A stretch of 64,000 nt of DNA from Ramlibacter aquaticus (lineage in GTDB: Bacteria > Pseudomonadota > Gammaproteobacteria > Burkholderiales > Burkholderiaceae_C), in the NCBI RefSeq assembly GCF_015159745.1, contig NZ_JADDOJ010000005.1, forward strand, positions 1 to 64,000. Direction: 5' to 3'. Of the stretch, positions 9,664 through 19,370 are shown piece after piece. The position numbers and the translations under genes are program-made. The notes beneath the pieces were generated by a model. The model saw only the letters and a list, made by a program, of their open reading frames with translations. It was not told the origin of the DNA and made no database searches. Within the stretch, counting starts at the first letter, position 1. The number at the start of each line of letters is the position of its first letter.

Positions 9664-10175
9664 CAGGCGCGCTCGGTCTCGCGGCGCGACTTCAGCATCT
9701 TGGACTTGATGCGGTTGCGCTTGAGCGGCGACAGGTATTCGACGAAGACCTTGCCCAGCAGGTGGTCCATCTCGTGCTGGATGCACACGGCCAGCAGGCC
9801 CTCGGCCTCGATCTCGCGCGCCCGGCCCTCTTCGTCCAGGGCGCGCACGCGCACGGCCACGGACCGCTCCACGCCGTCGTAGATGCCCGGCACGGACAGG
9901 CAGCCCTCCTCGTTCAGGAGCTTGTCCTCGCTGGCCCACAGGATCTCGGGGTTCACCAGCACCAGCGGCTGGTTGCGGTCCTCGGACACGTCGATCACCA
10001 CCAGGCGCTCGTGCACGTCCACCTGGGTGGCCGCCAGGCCGATGCCGTTGGCTTCGTGCATGGTCTCCAGCATGTCGGCGATCAGGGTGCGCACGCGCGC
10101 GTCCACCGCCTGCACCGGCTTGGCGACGGTGTGGAGCTTGGGGTCGGGATAGCGGAGGATGGGAAGTAGTGCCAT
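9663..10175 (-). CDS. def: Peptide deformylase
   Basis: A metal-dependent hydrolase of 170 residues that removes the N-formyl group from nascent proteins. All three motifs are present: [19 protein letters not shown] (Cys metal ligand) and [10 protein letters not shown] (two His ligands and catalytic Glu). ATG 10175 begins [15 protein letters not shown], the expected N-terminus. It heads the minus-strand run def-lipoprotein-fmt-azlC-azlD and is divergent from the LysM gene; the 158-base spacer must hold both promoters. Confidence 0.97.
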   Translation of the reverse strand: MALLPILRYPDPKLHTVAKPVQAVDARVRTLIADMLETMHEANGIGLAATQVDVHERLVVIDVSEDRNQPLVLVNPEILWASEDKLLNEEGCLSVPGIYDGVERSVAVRVRALDEEGRAREIEAEGLLAVCIQHEMDHLLGKVFVEYLSPLKRNRIKSKMLKSRRETERA

Positions 10176-10333
10176 GGGAACCTGCAGGTGTCGCTATTTT
10201 CGCCACTTTTGGGCGGCGACGCAGTCCTCAAGAGGCATAAACGTTGCCCAATCAAGGGCTTGGGCCCAGAATCAGCTGTACTTTGTCAAGACCTTGTGAC
10301 GGCCCGGCAGCGCCAGGCCGCCCTACGCCGCAC

Positions 10334-11593
10334 ATGAAGAAATACCGCCAGAACCCTTCGCCGACCGCCCGGGATCCGCTCGCACGCGCCACCCGGGCCC
10401 TGGGCTGGGGGTTGGCCCTGGCGGCTTTCGCCATCGGGCTGCCGGCCCAGGCACAGTCGCAGCCGGCCGGCTCGCGCTTCCCGGTCACCCCGGGCCAACG
10501 CGCCACCGCGCAGCAGGTCGCCAGCGCCGGCGTGCCCCTGTCCGAACTGTCGCCCAACGCGCCCGAGCGCTACACCGTCAAGCGCGGGGACACCCTGTGG
10601 GCGGTGTCCGGGCTGTTCCTGAAGTCGCCCTGGCGCTGGCCCGAGCTGTGGGGCATGAACCTGCAGGAAATCCGCAACCCGCACCTGATCTACCCCGGCC
10701 AGCTGCTGGTCCTGGAAAAGCAGGACGGCATGGCCCGGCTGCGCGTGGGCCAAGCCCCCGACGGCCAGGCGCCGACCGAGGTGGTCCGCCTGTCGCCCCG
10801 GGTGCGGGCCGAGCCGCTGGCCGATTCGGCCATCCCGGCGCTGCAGCTCAACCTGATCGAGGCCTTCCTCACCGAGCCGCTCATCGTCGACGAGGCCACC
10901 CTGAACGCCGCGCCGCGCATCGTCGCCGCGCCGGAGAACCGGGTCATGATCACCCGTGGCGACCGGGCCTACGCCCGCGGCCTCGCGGCGACCCCGCTCA
11001 AGCTCACGCAGGCCGGCCGCAGCGACGACTTCCGCGTCTTCCGCAACGCCAAGCCGCTGCGCGACCCGGCCGACCCGAAGCGCGTGCTGGGCTACGAGGC
11101 CGAGTACCTGGGCCAGGCCCAGCTGGTGCGCAGCGAAAGCAGCGTAGCCGGTGCCGGCGGCAAGGCGGCGGTGGTGCCCGCCACCATCGACATCGTGACC
11201 GCCAAGGAGGAGATGCGCGTGGGCGACCGGCTGCTGCCCGAGCCGCCGCGCCAGTTCCCCAGCTACGTGCCGCATGCGCCGCAGGGCCTGGGCCCGGGCC
11301 GCATCGTGTCCGTCTACGGCGACGCGGTGTCCGTCGCCGGCCAGAACCAGGTCGTGGTCATCGACAAGGGCAGCGCCGACGGCATCGAGCCGGGCCATGT
11401 GTTCGCCATCCTCAAGGACGGCCGCAGCCTGGAAGACCGCACGCAGGAGGGCGAGCGCGCCCAGATGCAGCTGCCGGACGAGCGCAACGGCCTGCTGATG
11501 GTGTTCCGCCCCTTCGAGCACCTGTCGTACGCGCTCATCCTCGAGATCACCGACACGGTCAAGGTCGGCGACCGGGTCGCCAGCCCGCGCTGA
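10334..11593 (+). CDS. LysM peptidoglycan-binding domain protein
   Basis: A secreted protein of 419 residues with one LysM domain. The N-terminus MKKYRQNPS leads to a hydrophobic segment ending in LPAQAQSQ, a likely Sec signal peptide with AxA cleavage. The LysM repeat at about residues 78-130 reads YTVKRGDTLWAVSGLFL, then NPHLIYPGQLLVLEK. The long C-terminal part has no domain I recognise; it is conserved next to dprA in Burkholderiales. It probably binds cell-wall glycan in the periplasm. The gene is 19 bases upstream of dprA and likely cotranscribed. Confidence 0.88.
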   Translation: MKKYRQNPSPTARDPLARATRALGWGLALAAFAIGLPAQAQSQPAGSRFPVTPGQRATAQQVASAGVPLSELSPNAPERYTVKRGDTLWAVSGLFLKSPWRWPELWGMNLQEIRNPHLIYPGQLLVLEKQDGMARLRVGQAPDGQAPTEVVRLSPRVRAEPLADSAIPALQLNLIEAFLTEPLIVDEATLNAAPRIVAAPENRVMITRGDRAYARGLAATPLKLTQAGRSDDFRVFRNAKPLRDPADPKRVLGYEAEYLGQAQLVRSESSVAGAGGKAAVVPATIDIVTAKEEMRVGDRLLPEPPRQFPSYVPHAPQGLGPGRIVSVYGDAVSVAGQNQVVVIDKGSADGIEPGHVFAILKDGRSLEDRTQEGERAQMQLPDERNGLLMVFRPFEHLSYALILEITDTVKVGDRVASPR

Positions 11594-11612
11594 GCGCGCG
11601 GGCGTTGCAGCC

Positions 11613-12758
11613 ATGGACCGGTCGTCGCTGGCCGGCTGGCTGCGCCTCCTGCTGACCCCCGGCCTGGGCCGCTCCACGGCCCGCAGGCTGCTCGCGGCCT
11701 TCGGCCTGCCCGACGCCGTCTTCGAGGCCGACACCGAGGCCCTGCAGGCCCTGCTGGGCAGCAGCCTGGCCCGGTCGCTGGCCCAGGTGCCCGAGGCCCT
11801 GGGCCCTGCGGTGGAGGACACCCTGGCCTGGCTCGCACAGCCGCCCGGCGCCGCATCGCCCCAGGCCTCGCGCGCCGTCATCGCGCTGGGTGACCCGCTC
11901 TACCCCCCGCTGCTGCTCGCCACCGAGGACCCGCCGCTGCTGCTCTTCGCCCAGGGGCGCCTGGACCGCTTGCAGACGCCCGGCGGGTGGCCGCGCGCCG
12001 TGGCCATCGTCGGCAGTCGCAACCCGACGGCGCAGGGCGCCGACCACGGGCTCGCCTTCGCCCGCAGCCTGGCCCAGGCCGGGCTCTGCGTGGTGTCGGG
12101 CATGGCCCTGGGCGTGGATGCGGCGGCGCATGAAGGGGCGCTGCAGGGCGGCGCCGCGGGCGCCCTGCGCACGGTGGCGGTGCTGGGCACCGGCCTGGAC
12201 CGGGTCTACCCGGCCCGCCACGCCGACCTGGCCGCCCGCATCGCCGACCAGGGCCTGCTGCTGAGCGAGTTCCTACTGGGAACGCCCCCGCTGGCGCAGA
12301 ACTTCCCGCAGCGCAACCGCATCATCTCGGGCCTGGCGCAGGGCACGCTGGTGGTGGAGGCCACCCTCAGATCGGGCTCGCTGGTGACCGCGCGCATGGC
12401 GGCCGAGCAGGGGCGCGAGGTGTTCGCCATCCCGGGCTCGGTCCATGCGCCGCAGTCACGCGGCTGCCATGCGCTGATCCGCCAGGGCGCCCAGCTGGTG
12501 GAGACGGCCCAGGACGTGCTGGACGGGCTGCACGTCCAGGCGCCGCCCGGCGCGGCCGCGGCGCCCGCGCCGTCGCCGGGCGTGCGCCGGGACCCGGTGC
12601 TGGAGGTGCTGGGCCACGACCCCATGAGCCTGGACGGCCTGGTGGCGCGCTGCGGCTGGCCGGCCTCGGCGCTGCTGCCGCGACTGCTGGAACTGGAGCT
12701 CGAGGGTCGCGTGGCGCGCCTGCCGGGCGGCCTCTTCCAGCGCCGCGACGCGGCCTGA
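11613..12758 (+). CDS. dprA: DNA-processing protein DprA
   Basis: DprA (381 residues) binds incoming single-stranded DNA and loads RecA during natural transformation. The Rossmann-like core holds VAIVGSRNPTAQGADHG, VSGMALGVDAAAHEGAL, the GTGLDRVYPARH loop, NFPQRNRIISGLAQGTLVVEA and RSGSLVTARMA. A C-terminal winged-helix (DML1-like) domain occupies about the last 65 residues (DPVLEVLGHDPMSLDGLV onward). It follows the LysM gene and precedes smg. Together with the pilin genes at 55-56 kb it is compatible with competence, though other competence genes are absent here. Confidence 0.96.
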   Translation: MDRSSLAGWLRLLLTPGLGRSTARRLLAAFGLPDAVFEADTEALQALLGSSLARSLAQVPEALGPAVEDTLAWLAQPPGAASPQASRAVIALGDPLYPPLLLATEDPPLLLFAQGRLDRLQTPGGWPRAVAIVGSRNPTAQGADHGLAFARSLAQAGLCVVSGMALGVDAAAHEGALQGGAAGALRTVAVLGTGLDRVYPARHADLAARIADQGLLLSEFLLGTPPLAQNFPQRNRIISGLAQGTLVVEATLRSGSLVTARMAAEQGREVFAIPGSVHAPQSRGCHALIRQGAQLVETAQDVLDGLHVQAPPGAAAAPAPSPGVRRDPVLEVLGHDPMSLDGLVARCGWPASALLPRLLELELEGRVARLPGGLFQRRDAA

Positions 12759-12823
12759 TGCAACATCGCAACAAGCGCAAAGAAAGCAGCGGCCGGGCAC
12801 GGAACTCCGCTATATTGGATTTC

Positions 12824-13297
12824 ATGTTCGATGTACTCGTCTTCGTCTACGAACATTACTGGCGCGGCGATGTGTGCCCCGAGCTCCAGCAGCTCGAGCG
12901 CAAGCTCAGCGCCCACGGCTTCGATGCCGATGAAATCCATGCGGCCTTGAGCTGGCTCGACGGCCTGAATTTCGCCGCCCAGCACGCCTCGGCCGACCCG
13001 GGCCCGCGCGAGCCTGCGGGCGCCCCTGGCAGCATGCGCATCTACTCGGTGGCCGAACAGGACCACCTGGGCGCCGAGTGCCTGGGCTTCATTTCCTTCC
13101 TGGAGGGCGCGGGCGTGCTGCCCCCGGCCATGCGCGAGATCGTCGTCGACCGCGCCATGGCGGCCCCGGGCGACCCGGTCGCGCTCGACGAGCTGAAGAT
13201 CATCGTCATGATGGTCTACTGGAGCTTCGGCCACGAGCCCGACGCGCTCGTGCTGGACGAGCTCTGCGAGCCCGCCACCGGCCGGCTCGCCCACTGA
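12824..13297 (+). CDS. smg: Smg family protein (DUF494)
   Basis: A 157-residue member of the Smg/DUF494 family, whose role is unknown; it is typically found next to dprA. The diagnostic N-terminus MFDVLVFVYEHYWRGDVCPE and the helical FDADEIHAALSWLDGLN are present, and the C-terminal LDELKIIVMMVYWSFGHEPDALVLDEL is well conserved in the family. ATG 12824 is only seven bases after a TATATT box (12811-12816), so the message may be almost leaderless; a weak GGA also lies upstream. The gene topA, which often follows smg, is not here. Confidence 0.9.
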   Translation: MFDVLVFVYEHYWRGDVCPELQQLERKLSAHGFDADEIHAALSWLDGLNFAAQHASADPGPREPAGAPGSMRIYSVAEQDHLGAECLGFISFLEGAGVLPPAMREIVVDRAMAAPGDPVALDELKIIVMMVYWSFGHEPDALVLDELCEPATGRLAH

Positions 13298-13306
13298 AGC
13301 CCCGCC

Positions 13307-16039
13307 TCAGGCCTCCAGCAGGCGCTCCGGGTTGGCGTCCAGCTTGGCCAGCGCGTCGCGCGTGGCCCGTACCGTCAGCGCCTCTTCCTCGACCGGCAGC
13401 AACAGGCCCGCCTGCAGGTAGGCGGCCAGGCGCTTGACCTGCACCAGGTAGCTGCGGCCGCCGGGTGCGGCGAACAGGTGCAGCTGGCCGCGCTCGCTGC
13501 GCCACACGTACTGCACCTGGGCCACCCGGCCGTTGTGGTCCAGCGAGAACCAGGTGCCCAGCTGCAGCTCGTTGGCCCAGGCCATCATGGCCTGGCTGGG
13601 CTGCGAGCCGCCGTCGGCCACGACCTCGATCATGGAGGCGTCCATGCCCAGCATCATCTCGATGCTCTCGGCGTCCAGCGGCAGGTCGGTGGCCGGGTCG
13701 GTCGCCACGTAGTCCTCCAAGTGGACGAGGCGCCGGGCCATCTCTTCCACGCGCGCGCGGGGGATGGCTTCGGTCTTGGACATGAAGGCGTCGGCCAGGG
13801 TGTCGCCGATGGCCTTGATGTGGCCTTCCTGTTCCTCGCCCTGGATGCCCACCAGCGTCATGCCCGCGCGCAGGCGCTGCAGCAGGCCCGGCAGGTCCTG
13901 GATGACCTGAGCGCGTTCGGTGCGGTTGGGCTTGGCGCCCGCCGACCAGACCAGCTCGGAGGCGGCGCGCTTGAGCGCGAGCGTCTCGTCGTGCTGCGGT
14001 CCGTGGCGCACCGCGGCCAGGGCCAGCACCTCGGCCCAGACCTTGAAGAGGAAGTCGCGGATCTCCTCGGGCACGGGCATGCCCTCGAGCAGGCTGCGCA
14101 TCTCGATGGTGTACTGGATCGCCAGCGTTTCCTTCTGCTCGACCTGCTGCGCGACGCTGACCACCTTCTGCGTGGCGCCCTTCTCGGTGAGGTAGCGCGC
14201 GAGGAACTTCTGGAATTCCTCGTACACGAGCTGGAACACGCGGCGGCCGGTCTCCGGGTACTGCTCGATCACCTGCACGACGCGCTTGATCTCGATCTCC
14301 AGCGCGCTGCCGCCGATGCTCGCGGCGTCGAAGCCGAGCACGCAGGAGCCCATGCGGTCGATCAGGAGGCGCGCCGGGTGCTCCAGCGTCCCGAAAAATT
14401 CAGGCTCGGCCAGGGCCACGCGCAGGACCGGCATCTGCAGGCGCGCGAACCACACCCGCACCGCGGGCGGTATGCGCTCCTCGGACAGGATGCTCTGGAA
14501 CATGAGCGCCACGATCTCGATGGTGGCCTTCTCGGAGGTGGTGGAGGCCTTCTTCTTGAGCTCGCCCGTCTTGCGCCGCAGGTCACCGGCAACGCGCTCG
14601 ACCGCAGCGTTGTCATAGGGCGTGTCCTCGTCGCCGGCGCGCGTCATGGGATGCGTGCTGCCGGCGTCCAGCGGGGCGTCGGCGGGCTGGGTGGTCTCCT
14701 GCGCGCGCAGCGCGGCCGCCAGGCCGGGCGAGATCGGGGGCGCGGTGTCGCCGCCCGAGGCGGAGAAGCCGGCCACGCGATCGGTGAGCAGGCGCCGCAG
14801 CTGGCCCAGCACGCCGGTCGCGCGGGCGCGAACCCGGGCCAGGGGCGGGCTGCTGGTCATGAGGCGGGTTTCCTCGTGCACCCCACCGCTGTCGCCGGGC
14901 GAAGCCCCGCCCTGGGACGCGCCGCCGGGCTGCTGCCCGCGGCCCGCGCCGCCCGCCGGCGAGCCGCCCGGCGCCGCGGCGCCCATGGCGCCCGCCGGGC
15001 CCGAGGGAAACCCTGCGCTGCCGCTGCCCTGCGCGCCACCGAAGCCGCCACCGCGTGCGGCACCCGGGCCCCAGCCCGCGGCCGATGGGCCGGCCGCCGC
15101 GGCCCCGCCCGGGCCCGCGGGTCCGCCGGCGTAGCCCGGCCCGCCCGCGTAACCTACCGGACCGCCCGCGTAACCTGCCGGACCGCCCGCGTAACCTGCC
15201 GGGCCGGCGGCATGGCCTGCCGCGCCGCCGCCCTGGCCGCCGCCTGCCGCGCCCGCGTAGCCCCCGGGGAAGCCGCCGGCGGCTGCAGAGCCAGCCGGGC
15301 CGCCCTGCCAGGCGCCGCTCCAGCCCGTGCTGTCCTGTGCATCGGCCGGGCCCTCGGGCGCCCCGGGGCCACGGCGGCCCGCGGTCGGGGCGGGGGCGCG
15401 GCGAACCCGCTTGCTCAGGTCGATGTCGCGCATCACGCCCTGGCCGATGAGGAACTTGTTCAGCTCCGCGTAGGCCTGGGGCACCACCTCCAGCAGCATG
15501 CCCTTGACGGTGTCCTGCACCAGTTCGAAGCCGGCGTTCGACAGGCCGGCCGCGCCCCATTGCTCCAGAAGCAGCAGCGACAGGGCCTCGGGCCGAAGGA
15601 TGTCGCCGGGCTGCTGGTCCTCGCCCTCGAGGTACTGCATGCGCAGCTTGAGGTCGTTGATCTCCCAGGTCGACTTCTCACCAACGGCCAGCGCCAGACG
15701 GGAGGAGAGGATCTTTCGCTCCACGACCTCCTCGCCCACCAGTTCGAAGGTCATGGCCTTGAGCCGAACCTGGGCGGTCGCCGTGGCCGGCAGCAGGGCC
15801 TGGCGCAGCCCGGCGCCCACGCCTTGCTGCCAGGCCGCCGACCTGCGGTCGAAGGCCATCATGGCGTCCCGGCGCTCCTGCATCTCGCGCGGGTTGCCGA
15901 CGGCGTTGGAGACCTCCTGCAGGCGCCGCCCCACGGCCTGGACCAGGGCGGGCATGCCGGCCTGCACGCGCGCCACGAACAGCTCACGCGCCTGGCGCGC
16001 AAGGCGCGGGCCGGACTCGGGAGGGCGCGGCTGCGACAC
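13307..16039 (-). CDS. DUF1631 family protein with Gly/Ala-rich linker
   Basis: A large cytoplasmic protein of 910 residues belonging to DUF1631, a beta/gamma-proteobacterial family of unknown function; some members are discussed in c-di-GMP or surface-related contexts. The N-terminal helical part (about 1-200) and the C-terminal part (about 430-910) match the family. Between them lies a low-complexity Gly/Ala/Pro linker (about residues 235-370) with repeated GYAGGPA heptapeptides. I chose GTG 16039 (MSQPRPPESG), 11 bases after the secF stop, with AGGA upstream. There is no signal peptide or membrane segment. It is the last gene of the yajC-secD-secF strand run. Confidence 0.82.
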   Translation of the reverse strand: MSQPRPPESGPRLARQARELFVARVQAGMPALVQAVGRRLQEVSNAVGNPREMQERRDAMMAFDRRSAAWQQGVGAGLRQALLPATATAQVRLKAMTFELVGEEVVERKILSSRLALAVGEKSTWEINDLKLRMQYLEGEDQQPGDILRPEALSLLLLEQWGAAGLSNAGFELVQDTVKGMLLEVVPQAYAELNKFLIGQGVMRDIDLSKRVRRAPAPTAGRRGPGAPEGPADAQDSTGWSGAWQGGPAGSAAAGGFPGGYAGAAGGGQGGGAAGHAAGPAGYAGGPAGYAGGPVGYAGGPGYAGGPAGPGGAAAAGPSAAGWGPGAARGGGFGGAQGSGSAGFPSGPAGAMGAAAPGGSPAGGAGRGQQPGGASQGGASPGDSGGVHEETRLMTSSPPLARVRARATGVLGQLRRLLTDRVAGFSASGGDTAPPISPGLAAALRAQETTQPADAPLDAGSTHPMTRAGDEDTPYDNAAVERVAGDLRRKTGELKKKASTTSEKATIEIVALMFQSILSEERIPPAVRVWFARLQMPVLRVALAEPEFFGTLEHPARLLIDRMGSCVLGFDAASIGGSALEIEIKRVVQVIEQYPETGRRVFQLVYEEFQKFLARYLTEKGATQKVVSVAQQVEQKETLAIQYTIEMRSLLEGMPVPEEIRDFLFKVWAEVLALAAVRHGPQHDETLALKRAASELVWSAGAKPNRTERAQVIQDLPGLLQRLRAGMTLVGIQGEEQEGHIKAIGDTLADAFMSKTEAIPRARVEEMARRLVHLEDYVATDPATDLPLDAESIEMMLGMDASMIEVVADGGSQPSQAMMAWANELQLGTWFSLDHNGRVAQVQYVWRSERGQLHLFAAPGGRSYLVQVKRLAAYLQAGLLLPVEEEALTVRATRDALAKLDANPERLLEA
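15123..15203. repeat. Intragenic 21-bp tandem repeat in the DUF1631 gene
   Basis: Three near-identical 21-base units (15141-15161, 15162-15182, 15183-15203; differing at one or two positions) follow a degenerate 18-base unit at 15123-15140. Each unit keeps the frame and encodes one GYAGGPA/V heptapeptide of the linker. Unit number could vary between strains without breaking the gene. Confidence 0.85.
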
Positions 16040-16050
16040 GGGGATGGATC

Positions 16051-17007
16051 CTAGACGGCGGCGCCCGCGTTCGGGTCGTTCGGGTCGCTGTCCTTGCGCG
16101 CACCGCCGCCCTTCACCAGGTCCTCGCGCTTGATGCCCAGCCACATCGCGATCGCGGCGGCCACGAACACCGAGGAATAGATGCCGAACAGGATGCCGAT
16201 GGTCAGCGCCATGGCGAAATAGTGCAGCGTGGGGCCGCCGAACAGCAACATGGAAAGCACCATGACCTGGGTCGAGCCGTGCGTGATGATGGTGCGGCTG
16301 ATGGTGGAGGTGATCGCGTTGTCGATGATCTGCACCGTGTTCAGCTTGCGCAGGCGCCGGAAGTTCTCGCGGATCCGGTCGAAGATCACCACCGACTCGT
16401 TCACCGAGTAGCCCAGCACCGCCAGCACCGCCGCCAGCACCGCCAGCGAGAACTCCCACTGGAAGAAGGCGAAGAAGCCCAGGATGATGACCACGTCGTG
16501 CAGGTTGGCGATGATGGCCGCCACCGCGAACTTCCACTCGAAGCGGAAGGCCAGGTAGATCATGATGCCGGCGACCACGAAGGCCAGGGCCTTCAGGCCG
16601 TCCGTGGCCAGCTCTTCGCCGACCTGCGGTCCCACGAACTCGGTGCGGCGAAGCTGCACGGTGCTGTCGCTCGCGCGCAACGCCGAGAGCACCTTCTCGC
16701 TCTGCTGGGCCGAGCTCACGCCCTTCTGGGCCGGCAGGCGGATCAGCACGTCGCGGGCGGTACCGAAGTTCTGCACCTGCACGTCGGGCAGGCCCAGGGC
16801 GGCCACCGACTGGCGCACCTTCTCCACCTCCACCGGCTGGGTGTAGGCGACTTCCATCACCGTGCCGCCGGTGAACTCCACCGAGAGGTGCAACCCGCGG
16901 GTGACCAGGAAGAAGACGGCGGCGGCGAAGGTGATGAAGGAAATCACGTTGAAGATCAACGCGTTTTCCATGAACGGGATGTCCCGTCGTATGCGGAAGA
17001 ACTCCAT
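16051..17007 (-). CDS. secF: Protein translocase subunit SecF
   Basis: SecF (318 residues) forms, with SecD, the inner-membrane SecDF complex that uses proton-motive force to complete protein export through SecYEG. It has the N-terminal membrane helix ISFITFAAAVFFLV, the periplasmic P1-like part beginning SVEFTGGTVMEV, and five further helices with the conserved VIFDRIRENFR. ATG 17007 (MEFFRIRRDIPFM) lies 13 bases after the secD stop. Confidence 0.97.
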   Translation of the reverse strand: MEFFRIRRDIPFMENALIFNVISFITFAAAVFFLVTRGLHLSVEFTGGTVMEVAYTQPVEVEKVRQSVAALGLPDVQVQNFGTARDVLIRLPAQKGVSSAQQSEKVLSALRASDSTVQLRRTEFVGPQVGEELATDGLKALAFVVAGIMIYLAFRFEWKFAVAAIIANLHDVVIILGFFAFFQWEFSLAVLAAVLAVLGYSVNESVVIFDRIRENFRRLRKLNTVQIIDNAITSTISRTIITHGSTQVMVLSMLLFGGPTLHYFAMALTIGILFGIYSSVFVAAAIAMWLGIKREDLVKGGGARKDSDPNDPNAGAAV

Positions 17008-17020
17008 GGCGGCTCTGGCC

Positions 17021-18916
17021 TCACTCTGCCTTGTTGGTTATAGCGCCGTCAGCGCCGGGTCGCCATACCGTACCGATGGACACGGTCTTCAGTCGCTTTT
17101 GCCGGCCGTACCAGAGGTTCACCAGGCCGCGCGAGAAGAACACCGCGGAGAACATGGAGGTCAGGATGCCGATGCAGTGAACCACGGCAAAGCCGCGCAC
17201 CGGGCCCGAGCCGAAGGCCAGCAGCGCCAGGCCGGCGATCAGGGTGGTGATGTTGGAGTCGAAGATGGTGCCCCAGGCGCGTTCGTAGCCGGCGTTGATG
17301 GCCGCCTGGGGTGACGCGCCCAGCCGCAGTTCCTCGCGCACGCGCTCGTTGATCAGCACGTTTGAGTCGATCGCCATGCCCAGGGCCAGCGCCATGGCCG
17401 CCATGCCGGGCAAGGTCAGCGTGGCCTGCAGCATCGACAGCACCGCCACCAGCAGCAGCAGGTTGACGGCCAGCGACAGGCCCGAGAACAGGCCGAACAG
17501 CATGTAGTACACCGCCATGAAGGCGCAGATCACCGCGAAGCCCCAGGCCACGCTGTGGAAGCCCTTGGTGATGTTGTCCTTGCCCAGGGTCGGGCCGATG
17601 GTGTATTCCTCGATGATCTCCATGGGCGCGGCGAGCGAGCCGGCGCGCAGCAGCAGCGCCGTGTCGTTGGCTTCCACGGTGGTCATGCGACCGGAGATCT
17701 GCACCCGGCCGCCACCGATCTCGCTGCGGATCACGGGCGCGGTGACGACCTCGCCCTTGCCCTTCTCGAACAGCAGGATGGCCATGCGCTTGCCCACGTT
17801 CTCGCGCGTGACGTCGCGGAAGATGCGCGAGCCCTTGGCGTCCAGGGTCAGGTGCACCGCGGGCTCCTGGCTCTGGCCGTCGAAGCCCGGCTGGGCGTCG
17901 GTCAGGTTCTCGCCGGTCAGGATGACCTGTTTCTTGACCACCACGGCCTGACCGTTGCGGTCCATGAACTTCTCGTCGCCGAAGGGCACGGGCGCGCTGC
18001 CCAACTCGGCGGCGCGGGCCTCGGTGCCCTCGTCCACCATGCGCACCTCCAGGGTGGCGGTGCGGCCCAGGATGTCCTTGGCCTTGGCGGTGTCCTGCAC
18101 GCCCGGCAGCTGCACCACGATGCGGTCGGCGCCCTGCTGCTGGATCACCGGCTCGGCCACGCCCAGCTCGTTGATCCGGTTGTGCAGCGTGACCATGTTC
18201 TGCTTGAGCGCCTGCTCCTGCACGCGGCGGGCCGCTTCCGGCTTGATGGTCGCCACCAGGCGCAGGTCGCTGCTGCCGTTGCCGGCGGGACCGTCGGTCT
18301 CCTGCAGGTCGGGGAACTGCTCGGCCAGCACGGCCTTGGCCGCGGCCAGGGCAGCCGCATCGCCGAACAGCACCTCCACGGACTGGCCGTTGCGGGTGAT
18401 GCCGTTGTGGCGGATGGTCTTCTCGCGCAGCGCGGTGCGCAGGTCGCCAGCGAGCGACTCGGCCTTCTTGGACAGGGCCGCCTGCATGTCCACCTGCAGC
18501 ATGAAGTGCACGCCGCCGCGCAGGTCCAGGCCCAGGTACATGGGCATGGCGTTGATCGCCGACAGCCAGCGCGGCGAGAGGGAGATCATGTTGACCGCCA
18601 CCACGTAGCCCGGGTCGTTCGGGTCGGTGTTCAGCGCCTTCTGGATCGCGTCCTTGGCCTTGAGCTGCACCTCGTCGGTGGCGAAGCGGGCCTTCACGCC
18701 CGTGGCGTCCAGCGTGACCGCATCCGGCTGGATGCCGGCCTGCTCCAGCGCCTGCCGCACGCGCGCCTGCGTGCTGGCATCGATCCGGACGGAGGATTTG
18801 CCCGAGGACACCTGCACCGCGGGCGCCTCGCCGAAGACGTTGGGCACCGCGTACAGCAGGCCCACCACCAGCGCGACCAGGATGATCGCGTACTTCCAGA
18901 CCGGGTAGCGGTTCAT
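17021..18916 (-). CDS. secD: Protein translocase subunit SecD
   Basis: The 631-residue partner of SecF. Visible are the first membrane helix (YAIILVALVVGLLYAVPNVFG), the conserved LGLDLRGGVHFMLQVD, a large periplasmic domain, and a C-terminal block of five membrane helices with GMAIDSNVLINERVREELR. ATG 18916 lies ten bases after the yajC stop. Order yajC-secD-secF is standard; tgt, which often precedes yajC, is absent and replaced by an indolepyruvate oxidoreductase gene. Confidence 0.97.
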   Translation of the reverse strand: MNRYPVWKYAIILVALVVGLLYAVPNVFGEAPAVQVSSGKSSVRIDASTQARVRQALEQAGIQPDAVTLDATGVKARFATDEVQLKAKDAIQKALNTDPNDPGYVVAVNMISLSPRWLSAINAMPMYLGLDLRGGVHFMLQVDMQAALSKKAESLAGDLRTALREKTIRHNGITRNGQSVEVLFGDAAALAAAKAVLAEQFPDLQETDGPAGNGSSDLRLVATIKPEAARRVQEQALKQNMVTLHNRINELGVAEPVIQQQGADRIVVQLPGVQDTAKAKDILGRTATLEVRMVDEGTEARAAELGSAPVPFGDEKFMDRNGQAVVVKKQVILTGENLTDAQPGFDGQSQEPAVHLTLDAKGSRIFRDVTRENVGKRMAILLFEKGKGEVVTAPVIRSEIGGGRVQISGRMTTVEANDTALLLRAGSLAAPMEIIEEYTIGPTLGKDNITKGFHSVAWGFAVICAFMAVYYMLFGLFSGLSLAVNLLLLVAVLSMLQATLTLPGMAAMALALGMAIDSNVLINERVREELRLGASPQAAINAGYERAWGTIFDSNITTLIAGLALLAFGSGPVRGFAVVHCIGILTSMFSAVFFSRGLVNLWYGRQKRLKTVSIGTVWRPGADGAITNKAE

Positions 18917-18926
18917 CGCCCGGCGC

Positions 18927-19253
18927 TTACTTCAGCGTGCCCTTGGGCAGGACCTGCACCACGGCGCTGCGCTGCACCTGCACTTCGACGCCGCTGGCGA
19001 TCTCCACGGCGAGGTAGACGTCGCCCAGCTTGCTGACCTTGCCGACCAGGCCGCCGGAGGTGGCCACCTCGTCGCCCTTGGCCAGCGCCTCGATCATGGA
19101 CTTGTGCTCCTTCTGGCGCTTCATCTGCGGCCGGATCATCACGAAGTAGAGCACCACGAACATGAGCACCAGCGGCAGCATGCTCATGAGGGAGGACTGC
19201 ATGTCGCCGCCGGCGGCGCCGGCGGTCTGTGCGAAGGCGGAAGAAATGAACAC
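18927..19253 (-). CDS. yajC: Preprotein translocase subunit YajC
   Basis: A small single-pass inner-membrane protein (108 residues) associated with SecDF. It has one hydrophobic helix (SMLPLVLMFVVLYFVMIRPQMK) followed by the cytosolic domain with the conserved KGDEVATSGGLVGKV. I chose GTG 19253 (MFISSAFAQ), preceded by GGAG at a good distance and matching the usual YajC N-terminus; the longer frame upstream looks non-coding. Confidence 0.95.
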   Translation of the reverse strand: MFISSAFAQTAGAAGGDMQSSLMSMLPLVLMFVVLYFVMIRPQMKRQKEHKSMIEALAKGDEVATSGGLVGKVSKLGDVYLAVEIASGVEVQVQRSAVVQVLPKGTLK

Positions 19254-19370
19254 GTTGGCTCCAGGGGAAGGCGGGACGCGCGGACGGACCGCCCGCAGGC
19301 GGCGCCGCGCGCAAAACCACGGATTGTAAGTGGGGCCCGGCACCGGGGCGCCGCCCCGGGCAACAGCCCC

